Source of the DNA: Muribaculaceae bacterium
GTDB lineage: Bacteria > Bacteroidota > Bacteroidia > Bacteroidales > Muribaculaceae
Length of the DNA: 41,062 bases
Assembly: GCA_022509125.1 (NCBI GenBank)
Contig: JAFLTU010000019.1
Span: forward strand, 1 to 41,062
Reading direction: 5' to 3'
The notes under the pieces: model-generated
What the model was told of the DNA's origin: nothing
What the model saw: only the letters and a program-made list of their open reading frames with translations
Database searches by the model: none
Part shown: one piece after another, positions 1 through 7,098 of the stretch
Numbering within the stretch: the first letter of the stretch is position 1
Layout: each line of letters begins with the position of its first letter
Program-made: the position numbers and the translations under genes

Positions 1-457
1 TTCCTGTTCAGTTGAAAACAGATGTTCTTCATGCAAGAAAAATTTAGTTGATATTGGTTAGTACGTTATTCGTTTTTCGTTAATCGTTTTTAGTGCCGAG
101 AGCCGAGGGTAAGGCTGGGGGCGACGGGTAAGGCAGTGATAAGACACTTGTTAGTCTCCCGAAAGGGTGGTTCCCGGAGACTTTGTGCAAATTTATTATC
201 AAATTTTAATATTTATATAGAGAATTCATGTGTTTTTTAACATGTTTTGGGGATTTAACAAATTGACCTTTCGTAAAATCTCACCAGGGAAACTTTTGAA
301 AATCAACCCCTCCAGGGTTGAGGAAGTAAGTAGAGATTGATTTTTACCCCCAGCTTCGCTTCGCTCGCAGGGGGTTAACAGGGTCAGGAAAAAAATCACG
401 GCCGTACGAGTGGGATAAAAAGGAGACTACGAAAAGTCTATGAATGGAAATAAAAAA
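1..457. other. Intergenic region with several hairpins, no gene
   Basis: I see no credible coding sequence here. The stretch holds a direct-repeat-like tract (about 63-130) of TCGTTTTTCGTTAATCG followed by AGTGCCGAGAGCCGAGGG. It also holds a hairpin with AGTCTCC/GGAGACT arms (153-159 and 176-182), a hairpin TCAACCC-CTCCA-GGGTTGA (303-321), and a C-run/G-run inverted repeat (346-351 and 370-375) around a TTCGC-rich loop. At 425-440 there is a decayed second copy of the terminator that follows. Any gene supplying the plus-strand terminators would lie outside the window. Confidence 0.6.
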
Positions 458-479
458 AGGAGACTTCGAAAAGTCTCCT
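458..479 (-). terminator. Rho-independent terminator of the first rubrerythrin gene
   Basis: AGGAGACT at 458-465 pairs with AGTCTCCT at 472-479, and the TTCGAA between them closes the stem further. Read on the minus strand the stem is followed by a run of seven T residues (complement of 452-458). It lies about 30 bp past the stop of the rubrerythrin gene. A degenerate copy sits at about 425-440. Confidence 0.85.
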
Positions 480-510
480 AAGGATATTTATAATGTTGTG
501 GAAATGTCGA

Positions 511-1116
511 TTAGAAATCGGTGAAGGGTTCTGCGCGTTTGAAGTGTTGGAACGGGTGGTTGCAAGCGGGGCACTTCTCCGGGGGCTGCACACCTTCGAA
601 AATGTAACCGCAAACGAGGCATTGCCATTTGATGGGTTTGTCGCTCTTCCAAACGGTGTCGGTTTCGATCTGCTTGCGCATGAGGTCGAAGCGCTCTTTG
701 TGGTGGTTTTCGATAGTTGCGATGGCACGGAAGTGGTCGGCGATATCAGCGAATCCCTCTTCTTCAGCTATGGCAGCCGCGTTGGTGTATTCGATGACAC
801 CTTCGTTTTCCTCTTCCTGAGCTGCGATTTTGAGACATTCCACTGTCGGTTTGAGGATGCCCGGATCGATTGAGATAGGATCGGTCACCACTGCTCCCTC
901 GGTGAGATATTTAAGGAAGATCTTTCCATGATGGAGCTCATTGTCAGCTGTCTCCAAGAAAATGTTGGCGAAATCATAATACATCTCTTTCTTAGCGCTC
1001 TTAGCGAAATAGATGTAACGGGTGTAGGCTGTAGATTCAGCCACGTATGCATTTGCCAATGCCTTCTCAGTGCGTGTCCCCTTCAAGCTTTTGGGGGTGT
1101 CGGTTGCGTCTGCCAT
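511..1116 (-). CDS. rbr: Rubrerythrin (diiron peroxidase with rubredoxin domain)
   Basis: This 201-residue protein is a full-length rubrerythrin, a cytoplasmic non-haem diiron peroxidase that reduces hydrogen peroxide in anaerobes. The N-terminal four-helix part carries the iron ligands: Glu27 in an AEST context, Glu60-x-x-His63 in NELHH, and a second Glu/ExxH pair around IATIENHH. The C-terminal rubredoxin domain shows two Cys-x-x-Cys knuckles (CLVC and CPAC). It is followed by a strong terminator and is transcribed alone. A second, clearly divergent rubrerythrin lies 1.2 kb away beyond recO. Regulation by OxyR or PerR is common for the family, but I see no defined operator. Confidence 0.93.
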   Translation of the reverse strand: MADATDTPKSLKGTRTEKALANAYVAESTAYTRYIYFAKSAKKEMYYDFANIFLETADNELHHGKIFLKYLTEGAVVTDPISIDPGILKPTVECLKIAAQEEENEGVIEYTNAAAIAEEEGFADIADHFRAIATIENHHKERFDLMRKQIETDTVWKSDKPIKWQCLVCGYIFEGVQPPEKCPACNHPFQHFKRAEPFTDF

Positions 1117-1258
1117 AGTTTTAGTTTTTTAAGCTGTTATTTTTTAATTTTTGTTACTGTTTTGATAAGCGTTTTTTTGTTATTTTCGCTTTTGATAATG
1201 TAACAACGAAAAAGCGGAAATGGTTTTTAAAAAAGTTAAGAAATACCTATGAATCTAT

Positions 1259-1285
1259 CTACGTCACGGTTCCACCGTGACGTAG
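1259..1285. repeat. Perfect 12-bp inverted repeat
   Basis: CTACGTCACGGT (1259-1270) and ACCGTGACGTAG (1274-1285) are perfect complements around a 3-base TCC loop. There is no T-run on either side, so it is unlikely to be a simple terminator. Its look (short, GC-rich, nearly loop-free) matches the palindromes 120 bp downstream. Confidence 0.8.
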
Positions 1286-1401
1286 CCCCTCCTTGGCTTG
1301 ACATTGACAATCAAATGGACATGAGAAAGTTAAATAAATAATATAAAATGATTATCCCGAATTTTCCCCAAATTAAAATTTATTATTGAAAATCAAATGT
1401 T

Positions 1402-1480
1402 TGTAGGGACGTGGCGTGCCACGTCTGATTGGTTAGAATTTTGTAACGCTCTATAAGACATCGCACGCGATGTCTCTACA
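1402..1480. repeat. REPIN-like pair of palindromes in inverted orientation
   Basis: Two hairpins lie head to head. GACGTGGC-GT-GCCACGTC is at 1408-1425 and GACATCGC-AC-GCGATGTC is at 1457-1474. The outer ends are themselves an inverted repeat: TGTAGGGAC (1402-1410) against GTCTCTACA (1472-1480), matching 8 of 9. Such paired REP palindromes are the architecture of REPINs, which are moved by REP-associated tyrosine transposases encoded elsewhere. No transposase is in the window. Confidence 0.6.
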
Positions 1481-1558
1481 ATGCGGGTTGGGGAAAATAG
1501 AGGATATAAATATAAATAATATAAATATAAGGATTCAAGTGAAATACCTGCGAAAGGG

Positions 1559-2341
1559 ATGGGAGAGAAGATAAGGGGCATCGTTTTGAATGTCAGGAAA
1601 TATAACGACCGCAACAATGTTGTCAGTATCTACAGCAGGGAGTGGGGTAGGCTAAGTTTCATCTCGCCGGCCGGATCTGGAAAAGCCTCCAACGCCAGGC
1701 GGGCTCGCCTGCAACCGCTGGCCCTTATCGAGACAGAACTTAATTATAAGGCCGGAGCGGAGCTGCAGCGTCTGGGGAGCGTAGCATTGGTGGAGGTTTG
1801 GCGCGACCTTTATTTTCAACCTGTCAAGCAGGCCTTGGTTCTCTTTATTTCGGAATTTTTAGGACGTCTGCTTAACGCTTCGATGGCCGACCCGCGGCTG
1901 TTTGATTTTTTGGAAGACTCATTTCGTCTCCTGGACAGGATGGATAAGGGAGTGAACGATTTCCATATTCCTTTTTTAGTATCGCTGCTCACGTTTTCGG
2001 GTATTCAGCCTGACGTTAACGGCTACAGGGAGGGGTTTTCTTTTGATTTCGCAGCGGGAGGTTTTGTGGGGAGTGCCGAGTGCCAAGTGCCAAGTGCTGA
2101 GGGGTTGGTACTAAGTGCTGAGGGGCGAGGGACGAATGGTAGGGGAGGTATATTATATGGAGAGGAGGCGAAGGCTGCGGCGTGGGTAGCTCGGATAAAT
2201 TTCTCGAATATGAAACGTCTCCGATTGACCGGAGCCAATCGGAGACAGATACTATACGGATTGCTGAATTATTACAGCTATCATTTCCCGGGTCTCGGCC
2301 AATTGAAGTCGGTCGACGTGCTCCGGGAGGTTTTTCTTTAA
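1559..2341 (+). CDS. recO: DNA repair protein RecO
   Basis: This 260-residue protein matches RecO, the recombination mediator that works with RecR to load RecA on SSB-coated DNA. The N-terminal OB-fold begins with the typical GIVLNVRKYNDRNNVVSIYS pattern, and the C-terminus ends LKSVDVLREVFL as in Bacteroidales RecO. The helical middle is conserved, but residues about 171-197 are low-complexity and are encoded by a repeat tract at about 2071-2149. That tract replaces the region where Bacteroidetes orthologues have a short loop and, in many bacteria, a zinc finger; no Cys4 cluster is present. The stop overlaps the stop of the convergent rubrerythrin by three to four bases. The ATG at 1559 fits the family N-terminus. 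Confidence 0.9.
   Translation: MGEKIRGIVLNVRKYNDRNNVVSIYSREWGRLSFISPAGSGKASNARRARLQPLALIETELNYKAGAELQRLGSVALVEVWRDLYFQPVKQALVLFISEFLGRLLNASMADPRLFDFLEDSFRLLDRMDKGVNDFHIPFLVSLLTFSGIQPDVNGYREGFSFDFAAGGFVGSAECQVPSAEGLVLSAEGRGTNGRGGILYGEEAKAAAWVARINFSNMKRLRLTGANRRQILYGLLNYYSYHFPGLGQLKSVDVLREVFL
2071..2149 (+). repeat. AGTGC-type repeat tract inside recO
   Basis: Five AGTGC units (AGTGCCG, AGTGCCA, AGTGCCA, then two AGTGCTGAGGGG) form a degenerate tandem array that stays in frame. It resembles the intergenic tract AGTGCCGAGAGCCGAGGG at about 95-112 of this window. It encodes a Ser/Ala/Glu/Gly-rich stretch within recO. Confidence 0.7.
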
Positions 2342-2916
2342 TAGTTGTCGGGGAATCTTTCAAACCAACCTTGGGGCATACCGCAAACGGGGCATTTCTT
2401 GGGAGCCTCTTTTGTTTCTACGATATATCCGCACTTGCGGCAATACCATAGTGTTGGTTGCTCGCTCTTGAAGACCTGCTCGTTTTCCATTCTCTCAAGG
2501 AGACGGATGTAGCGTTCTTCGTGCATTTTCTCAACCTTCGCGATGTTTTTATAGAGGAGAGCTATCTGCGGGAACCCCTCTTCCTGAGCTACGTCAGCGA
2601 AATTTGCATATAGGTCGCCCCATTCTTCACGTTCACCGGCAGCAGCAGCCGCAAGGTTTTCTTTGGTAGTGCCGACAACTCCTGCAGGATAGGCAGCCTT
2701 GATTTCCACCATTCCCCCTTCGAGGAGATTGAAGAACTGAGTGGCATGGCTGAGTTCCTGTTCGGCTGTGGTGAGGAAGATAGCTGCAATCTGTTCATAA
2801 CCCTCTTCGATAGCCTTCTTGGCAAAGAGAGTGTAGCGTGAACGTGCCTGGCTTTCGCCTGCGAAGGATGCGAGCAGATTATGCTCGGTCCTGGTTCCTT
2901 TGATTGATTTGCTCAT
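2338..2916 (-). CDS. rbr: Rubrerythrin (second copy)
   Basis: This 192-residue protein is a complete rubrerythrin of the canonical type. It shows the GESQARSRY ligand helix, the QELSHA (ExxH) motif, a second ligand set in GEREEW and KVEKMHEER, and a rubredoxin domain with CRKC and CPVC knuckles near the C-terminus. It should reduce peroxide using electrons from rubredoxin or NADH-linked donors in the cytoplasm. It is only moderately similar to the copy at 511-1116, so the two are old paralogues, not a recent duplication. The gene converges on recO with overlapping stop codons, which leaves no room for a terminator between them. Confidence 0.94.
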   Translation of the reverse strand: MSKSIKGTRTEHNLLASFAGESQARSRYTLFAKKAIEEGYEQIAAIFLTTAEQELSHATQFFNLLEGGMVEIKAAYPAGVVGTTKENLAAAAAGEREEWGDLYANFADVAQEEGFPQIALLYKNIAKVEKMHEERYIRLLERMENEQVFKSEQPTLWYCRKCGYIVETKEAPKKCPVCGMPQGWFERFPDNY

Positions 2917-3071
2917 AAGTTAAAGTTATTTTGGTTTAGTATAGATATGTTTTGCATTATTGGGGATAAAAACGTTGACAAATTTAAGGAAAAGTTTAGA
3001 AAAGCATGCTAGGGGTCTGAATTTTTTTAGATTTCGGAATTAAGGACATTTTTCACCCCTATTTTTTGTTC

Positions 3072-3160
3072 TCCCGAGTATTGAAAAATGTTATCCCGAG
3101 TATTGAAAAAATGTTATCCCGAGTATTGAAAAAATGTTATCCCGAGTTTTGAAAAAGCTT
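3072..3160. repeat. Tandem repeat, four copies of about 22-23 bp
   Basis: The unit TCCCGAGTATTGAAAAAATG starts at 3072, 3094, 3117 and 3140, giving periods of 22, 23 and 23 bases. The first copy is one A shorter and the last carries GAGTTTTG in place of GAGTATTG. It lies about 170 bp upstream of the predicted -7 box of the lipoprotein operon. Confidence 0.85.
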
Positions 3161-3323
3161 TAAAACTTATCTGAAGGGTTAAACCCTTCGGCCATTTATG
3201 TTACTTAATCGGTTAGGGAGAGAATAGTTAAATGTCAAAAAATCAATAATTTAAAAATTTTGTAATTTTACTATAAATGTTACTTGACAAGAATATGCGA
3301 GTTTTTAAGTCGTAAGTTTTTTA

Positions 3324-3331
3324 TATTTTTG
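3324..3331 (+). promoter_or_regulatory. Putative Bacteroidetes -7 element for the fimbrillin-like operon
   Basis: TATTTTTG fits the TAnnTTTG consensus of the primary Bacteroidetes sigma factor. The upstream -33 region is T-rich (TTTTT at 3302-3306) but has no exact TTTG. Transcription would start near 3338, giving a leader of about 160 nt. Confidence 0.5.
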
Positions 3332-3500
3332 CATCCACAGGTGAGAAAATCCTAATGCTAAGATTGACATGATCGCCTCCTCTTTTGCTCATGAGATGGG
3401 CTGGGAAGAGGGATAGGTTTTTTATTAAACGATTCGATTTTTACCGACCGGATCGATTTAGAAGAAATAATTAGCCATAACACTTGAAAAACTCAAATAA

Positions 3501-6500
3501 ATGATATTTAAATTTGGTAGATTTTTACTCATACCGGTCCTAATCCTATCGGTATTAGTCGGCGTAACAGGTTGTGCCGACGAGATCTCTCCCCAATTTA
3601 ATGAGACAGGAAGGAAACCTGACGGAGCTTATATCTCTGTCAGGATTCCACTGCCCACTGAAGAGATGCAGACTCGTGCAGCTACGAGGGCCGACTATTA
3701 TTCCCTCGATGAAAATGAGGGCAAAATCAATGACCTCCACCTCCTTCTCTATGAAGCCGGATCGACTTCGGGACCAGCGATCAGCAAGACCTGGAGTTCG
3801 GAAGAACTCTCGGCCCTCTCGATCGGTGAGGATGGCTATCTTGATGAAACTATCGTTGACCTTGATCTTACCAAATCCTATAATCTATATGTTGTCGCCA
3901 ACTTACAAAGTCAATCCTATGTCGAGGGAGCCTTCTCGACTTCCATCACTGAATCGGCCTTGAAGAGCCTGGTTTTCGACTGGACTTCGCAACCTACAGC
4001 AGATAACCTCCCGATGATATTTACTAAGGAGGGAATCGATCCAAACCAAGCCAACGAGATAATCGCCGACATGACTATCGCGGCAGTAAAGGTGAGATAT
4101 AATGTAGTGTTCGACCCCCGGATCTTCGGAAGTAAAGCTGAAGAAAAAGCCGCCACTATGCCCAAGGGCTTGCAAATCACCGGAGTTTCTATCGAGAATG
4201 TAGCCGATAGGGCTAATGTAGTTCAATCCACTGCAACAAGCAGCCTCCATAGCGAAGCCATAACACACACCGGAGGGTCACATTACGATGTCAGCGGCAA
4301 GGAGGCCACCGGAGAGGGAGGATATTATAATGAAAACAACATCGACAACGATGGAGTGGTGAGCGATAAGATCAACCTTGCCGGTCTTTCTGAGGCAAGG
4401 TATTACACCTCCCCATGGGTGTATCAGGGCACTCTCTATCTTCCCGAGCGATATGCCGCCGAGGATGCCGACCCGACGTCTATGACGTTCTCGGCCGAAA
4501 TTCTCGACGAGGATGGAGGCAAACTTGCCGACACTTCTTTCACTATTCCCAATCTGGCAGAGAGGGGAGTGACGATGGAACGAGGGAAATATCATGAATG
4601 GGTCTGCATGGTTGGTTCCAATGGAGACGCCCTCATTTCTGAGGTGACGGTTTCACCCTGGACCTCTCAGAGTATAGTCTATAACCTTCATGGCACCTAT
4701 GAACTTATCGTAGAGGTGACTCAAAGCATAGAGGTATTGTCCGGGAAATGGACAACCTTCGGCTACAGCAGCGACACCGACATAAGTATCTCAAAGGAGA
4801 ATATGCCGAATATAACTGACGAAGATGGAAATGTCTATCCATTTTATCGGGTAGAAAAGGTTACGGCCGAAACTTTGGATGAAAACAACAAAACTTATGA
4901 GTTCACCGACGAATGGCCCAACCATTTGAGAATAATGGTCAACCCTGATATCCCATATTATATACTCAAGGAAGTAAGTGGAGTTAATGATGTGTATATT
5001 CCGGGGGAAACCCACTATTCCTATAATGGAGAAATAATCGACTATTTCCATATCACGGCAGGCAACATCAACAAGCGAATAGCCGTGGGACCCCTGAAAC
5101 TCGATGCCTTCTTAGATGTGAATCCCGATATCATTGTGATCGACATGCAGACAATGATGGCTGCAGGAGCATTCTCGGACGATAGCAACGTGATACGTTT
5201 CCAGACCAACGTTAAGAACCGCACTTCCTTTACCTTGACAATTACTGACGAGGATGGCAATATGTGTGATATGATCGGAGGACTCGGAACATCTCAAAGT
5301 TCCTCCGAACCCCCTATGACTCTGGTCCCAAAAGGGGACATTCTCAAGTCTCCAGTCCCTACACGGGGTGTCTACGATCTGAATGAGGGAGTGATGCAAG
5401 GTGAATTCACCCTCCAATTAAGGGAACTCCTTAGCGGCAACGATTTCTGGTTGAATCCCGGGAAATACTATCTGCATTTCAAGATTGAGAGCACGAACTT
5501 AGATGTTCCCCTCGAGGATGTTACAGAAATCGAGGTTAAGCCCTTCTCCACCAATTTCATTGTGCATTTCAAGGATAATACTAAAAACTGGAAACATCCC
5601 CATATATATGTCTATCAGTTGCTGACGATGCCGACCGACCTTATAGACAAGGAGACCGGGAAACTGTCGGAGAAGGCCGGCAAGACGGTGGGCTATGCCG
5701 ACGATAGCGGAAATTTCCAGGGAGCGGTGCAATACCTATTCTCCAACAATGTTAGTTTCCGTGGCTGGAAAGACTATGGAGGTCCCGACGATGACCTTAC
5801 CGATCCCTATCGGGAATCGTATTACAGTAACTCTAAAGATCCCACGTCGACCAACTACACCATGGGTTTCGTGGTGTTTGGGAAACCGAAAGCGAAGAAC
5901 TGGGGAGAAGAGTTCAATCCCTGGGGCGACCTTGACGAAAGATTCATCATCTACAACTACGACGGCAATCTCAATGCCGACCATGAAAAAGGGAAGGACA
6001 ATTGGTATTATAAAGACGATAACGGTAACAAGGTTTTTTGTCAGAAATGTTACGATCTACAATCAGATTATAACGGACCTGGCAACAACCGTGCATGGCC
6101 CGGCATAGCCATGGAGTATGAGGGAGACGGATGGTGGAAATACACCCTTTCGGGCATCGCCCAGCCTGGTCGGACATTCATAATGTTTTCCGAAGGTCAT
6201 GACGGCGACAACCTAACTTACTGGCACCGTGAAGACTACCGCTGGCCTGCCGATTCACAGAACGGAGTGCCTCTCTTCGATTATACCAACCGGGAGGGAT
6301 GGTTCCTTTTCGACGGCAACACCACCAACCACGACCAGAACTTTAACGAGGAAGAACCCGTGATGTTTGAGCAGGGAGGCGAGCAATATCCCTCTTACTT
6401 CTCAGCCCAGATGCTTGCCAACCTGCGGATAAAGGTAGAAAAACCTGTGAAGAACGATTTCTGGGAAATCAAATTGCATGATGTTAAGGATGAGCAAGGA

Positions 6501-7067
6501 AACGACGTCCCAGGGTATCATCCCAATACAAATGAAATGACCACAGAAGAGGTAAATGGCATCACGTATTATGTCGCTGATATCCGAAGCGAAGAATTGA
6601 CAAAATTTATAAATAAAGATCAGATTTATTTTGGAATTCACCTCAATGCATGGGCAGATTATAGCTGGTTTACTCTACGTCCTTGCAATTTCACTTACGA
6701 GGATGGCAAGTATGTGGCAATCGTGAAATGCGAGTTCCGCGGAGGAGAGAAACTCTATCTAAAATGGCGTGACGAAGAAAACAAATATTCCGAAGCTGCC
6801 CTTTATTGGAAAAACGTCAATAATGGTGGCGACGGTTATATCAATATAAAAGTGGAGGGAGAATACTACAGCTATTTCCGCCACAACAAAAATGATGTGG
6901 TAATTCCGGCTCCGGGTAGTGAGGTGACCGACTCAAGGATAATCAAGTTTAAGCCTTATCAGCCAACCCAAGGGAATCTGGATGAGAAGGAATTCAGCAT
7001 TTTCCAGATCCAGAGCCTATATTATCCTGCCGACGGTTGCTATCACGTCACTTATGACAACCTGTAA
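3501..7067 (+). CDS. Large fimbrillin-like surface lipoprotein with starch-binding-like module
   Basis: This 1188-residue lipoprotein has a signal peptide ending VGVTGC with Cys25 lipidated. The acidic ADE after the cysteine resembles the surface-export signal of Bacteroidetes lipoproteins. Residues about 40-220 look like the fimbrillin (FimA/Mfa1-type) N-domain: a VRIPLP strand, TRA (58-60) and TRAD (62-65) motifs where Arg-directed maturation occurs in Porphyromonas fimbrillins, then KINDLHLLLYEAG and YNLYVVANLQ. The middle holds repeated beta-sandwich-like strands. From about residue 690 to 900 there is a module with IVHFKDNTKNWKHPHIYVYQ, then WPGIAMEYEGDGWWKYTL and FIMFSEG, which resembles a CBM26-type starch-binding domain carrying a long insertion. 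It heads a likely two-gene operon, 31 bp before the next lipoprotein. A surface adhesin or glycan-binding role is inferred; no enzymatic motif is visible. Confidence 0.75.
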   Translation: MIFKFGRFLLIPVLILSVLVGVTGCADEISPQFNETGRKPDGAYISVRIPLPTEEMQTRAATRADYYSLDENEGKINDLHLLLYEAGSTSGPAISKTWSSEELSALSIGEDGYLDETIVDLDLTKSYNLYVVANLQSQSYVEGAFSTSITESALKSLVFDWTSQPTADNLPMIFTKEGIDPNQANEIIADMTIAAVKVRYNVVFDPRIFGSKAEEKAATMPKGLQITGVSIENVADRANVVQSTATSSLHSEAITHTGGSHYDVSGKEATGEGGYYNENNIDNDGVVSDKINLAGLSEARYYTSPWVYQGTLYLPERYAAEDADPTSMTFSAEILDEDGGKLADTSFTIPNLAERGVTMERGKYHEWVCMVGSNGDALISEVTVSPWTSQSIVYNLHGTYELIVEVTQSIEVLSGKWTTFGYSSDTDISISKENMPNITDEDGNVYPFYRVEKVTAETLDENNKTYEFTDEWPNHLRIMVNPDIPYYILKEVSGVNDVYIPGETHYSYNGEIIDYFHITAGNINKRIAVGPLKLDAFLDVNPDIIVIDMQTMMAAGAFSDDSNVIRFQTNVKNRTSFTLTITDEDGNMCDMIGGLGTSQSSSEPPMTLVPKGDILKSPVPTRGVYDLNEGVMQGEFTLQLRELLSGNDFWLNPGKYYLHFKIESTNLDVPLEDVTEIEVKPFSTNFIVHFKDNTKNWKHPHIYVYQLLTMPTDLIDKETGKLSEKAGKTVGYADDSGNFQGAVQYLFSNNVSFRGWKDYGGPDDDLTDPYRESYYSNSKDPTSTNYTMGFVVFGKPKAKNWGEEFNPWGDLDERFIIYNYDGNLNADHEKGKDNWYYKDDNGNKVFCQKCYDLQSDYNGPGNNRAWPGIAMEYEGDGWWKYTLSGIAQPGRTFIMFSEGHDGDNLTYWHREDYRWPADSQNGVPLFDYTNREGWFLFDGNTTNHDQNFNEEEPVMFEQGGEQYPSYFSAQMLANLRIKVEKPVKNDFWEIKLHDVKDEQGNDVPGYHPNTNEMTTEEVNGITYYVADIRSEELTKFINKDQIYFGIHLNAWADYSWFTLRPCNFTYEDGKYVAIVKCEFRGGEKLYLKWRDEENKYSEAALYWKNVNNGGDGYINIKVEGEYYSYFRHNKNDVVIPAPGSEVTDSRIIKFKPYQPTQGNLDEKEFSIFQIQSLYYPADGCYHVTYDNL

Positions 7068-7098
7068 TCCAAATTCCGAAAAACTAACCACGATATAA

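Larger units (their letters stand above)
1117..1558. other. Intergenic region with palindromic repeats, no gene
   Basis: There is no supported gene. The first 90 bases are AT-rich and should hold the promoter of the minus-strand rubrerythrin, although no clean TAnnTTTG box is visible. Further on are a perfect 12-bp hairpin (1259-1285) and a pair of palindromes in inverted orientation (1402-1480), listed separately. A low-complexity ATAAATATAAATAATATAAA tract at about 1505-1530 precedes recO. Confidence 0.6.
2917..3500. other. Intergenic region with tandem repeat, hairpin and promoter
   Basis: I find no gene in this stretch. It contains a four-copy tandem repeat (3072-3160), a hairpin GAAGGGTT-A-AACCCTTC (3173-3189), a promoter -7 element at 3324-3331, and a leader of about 160 nt before the large lipoprotein gene. 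The leader holds a weak stem of CCTCTT (3377-3382) against AAGAGG (3404-3409). Confidence 0.6.

Noticed and set aside
493..873. Plus-strand reading frame of 126 codons
   Set aside because: It lies opposite the rubrerythrin gene, which has family motifs over its full length. The plus frame has none.
3072..3160. Short CRISPR array
   Set aside because: The units are directly adjacent with no unique spacers, and no cas gene is present. It is a plain tandem repeat.
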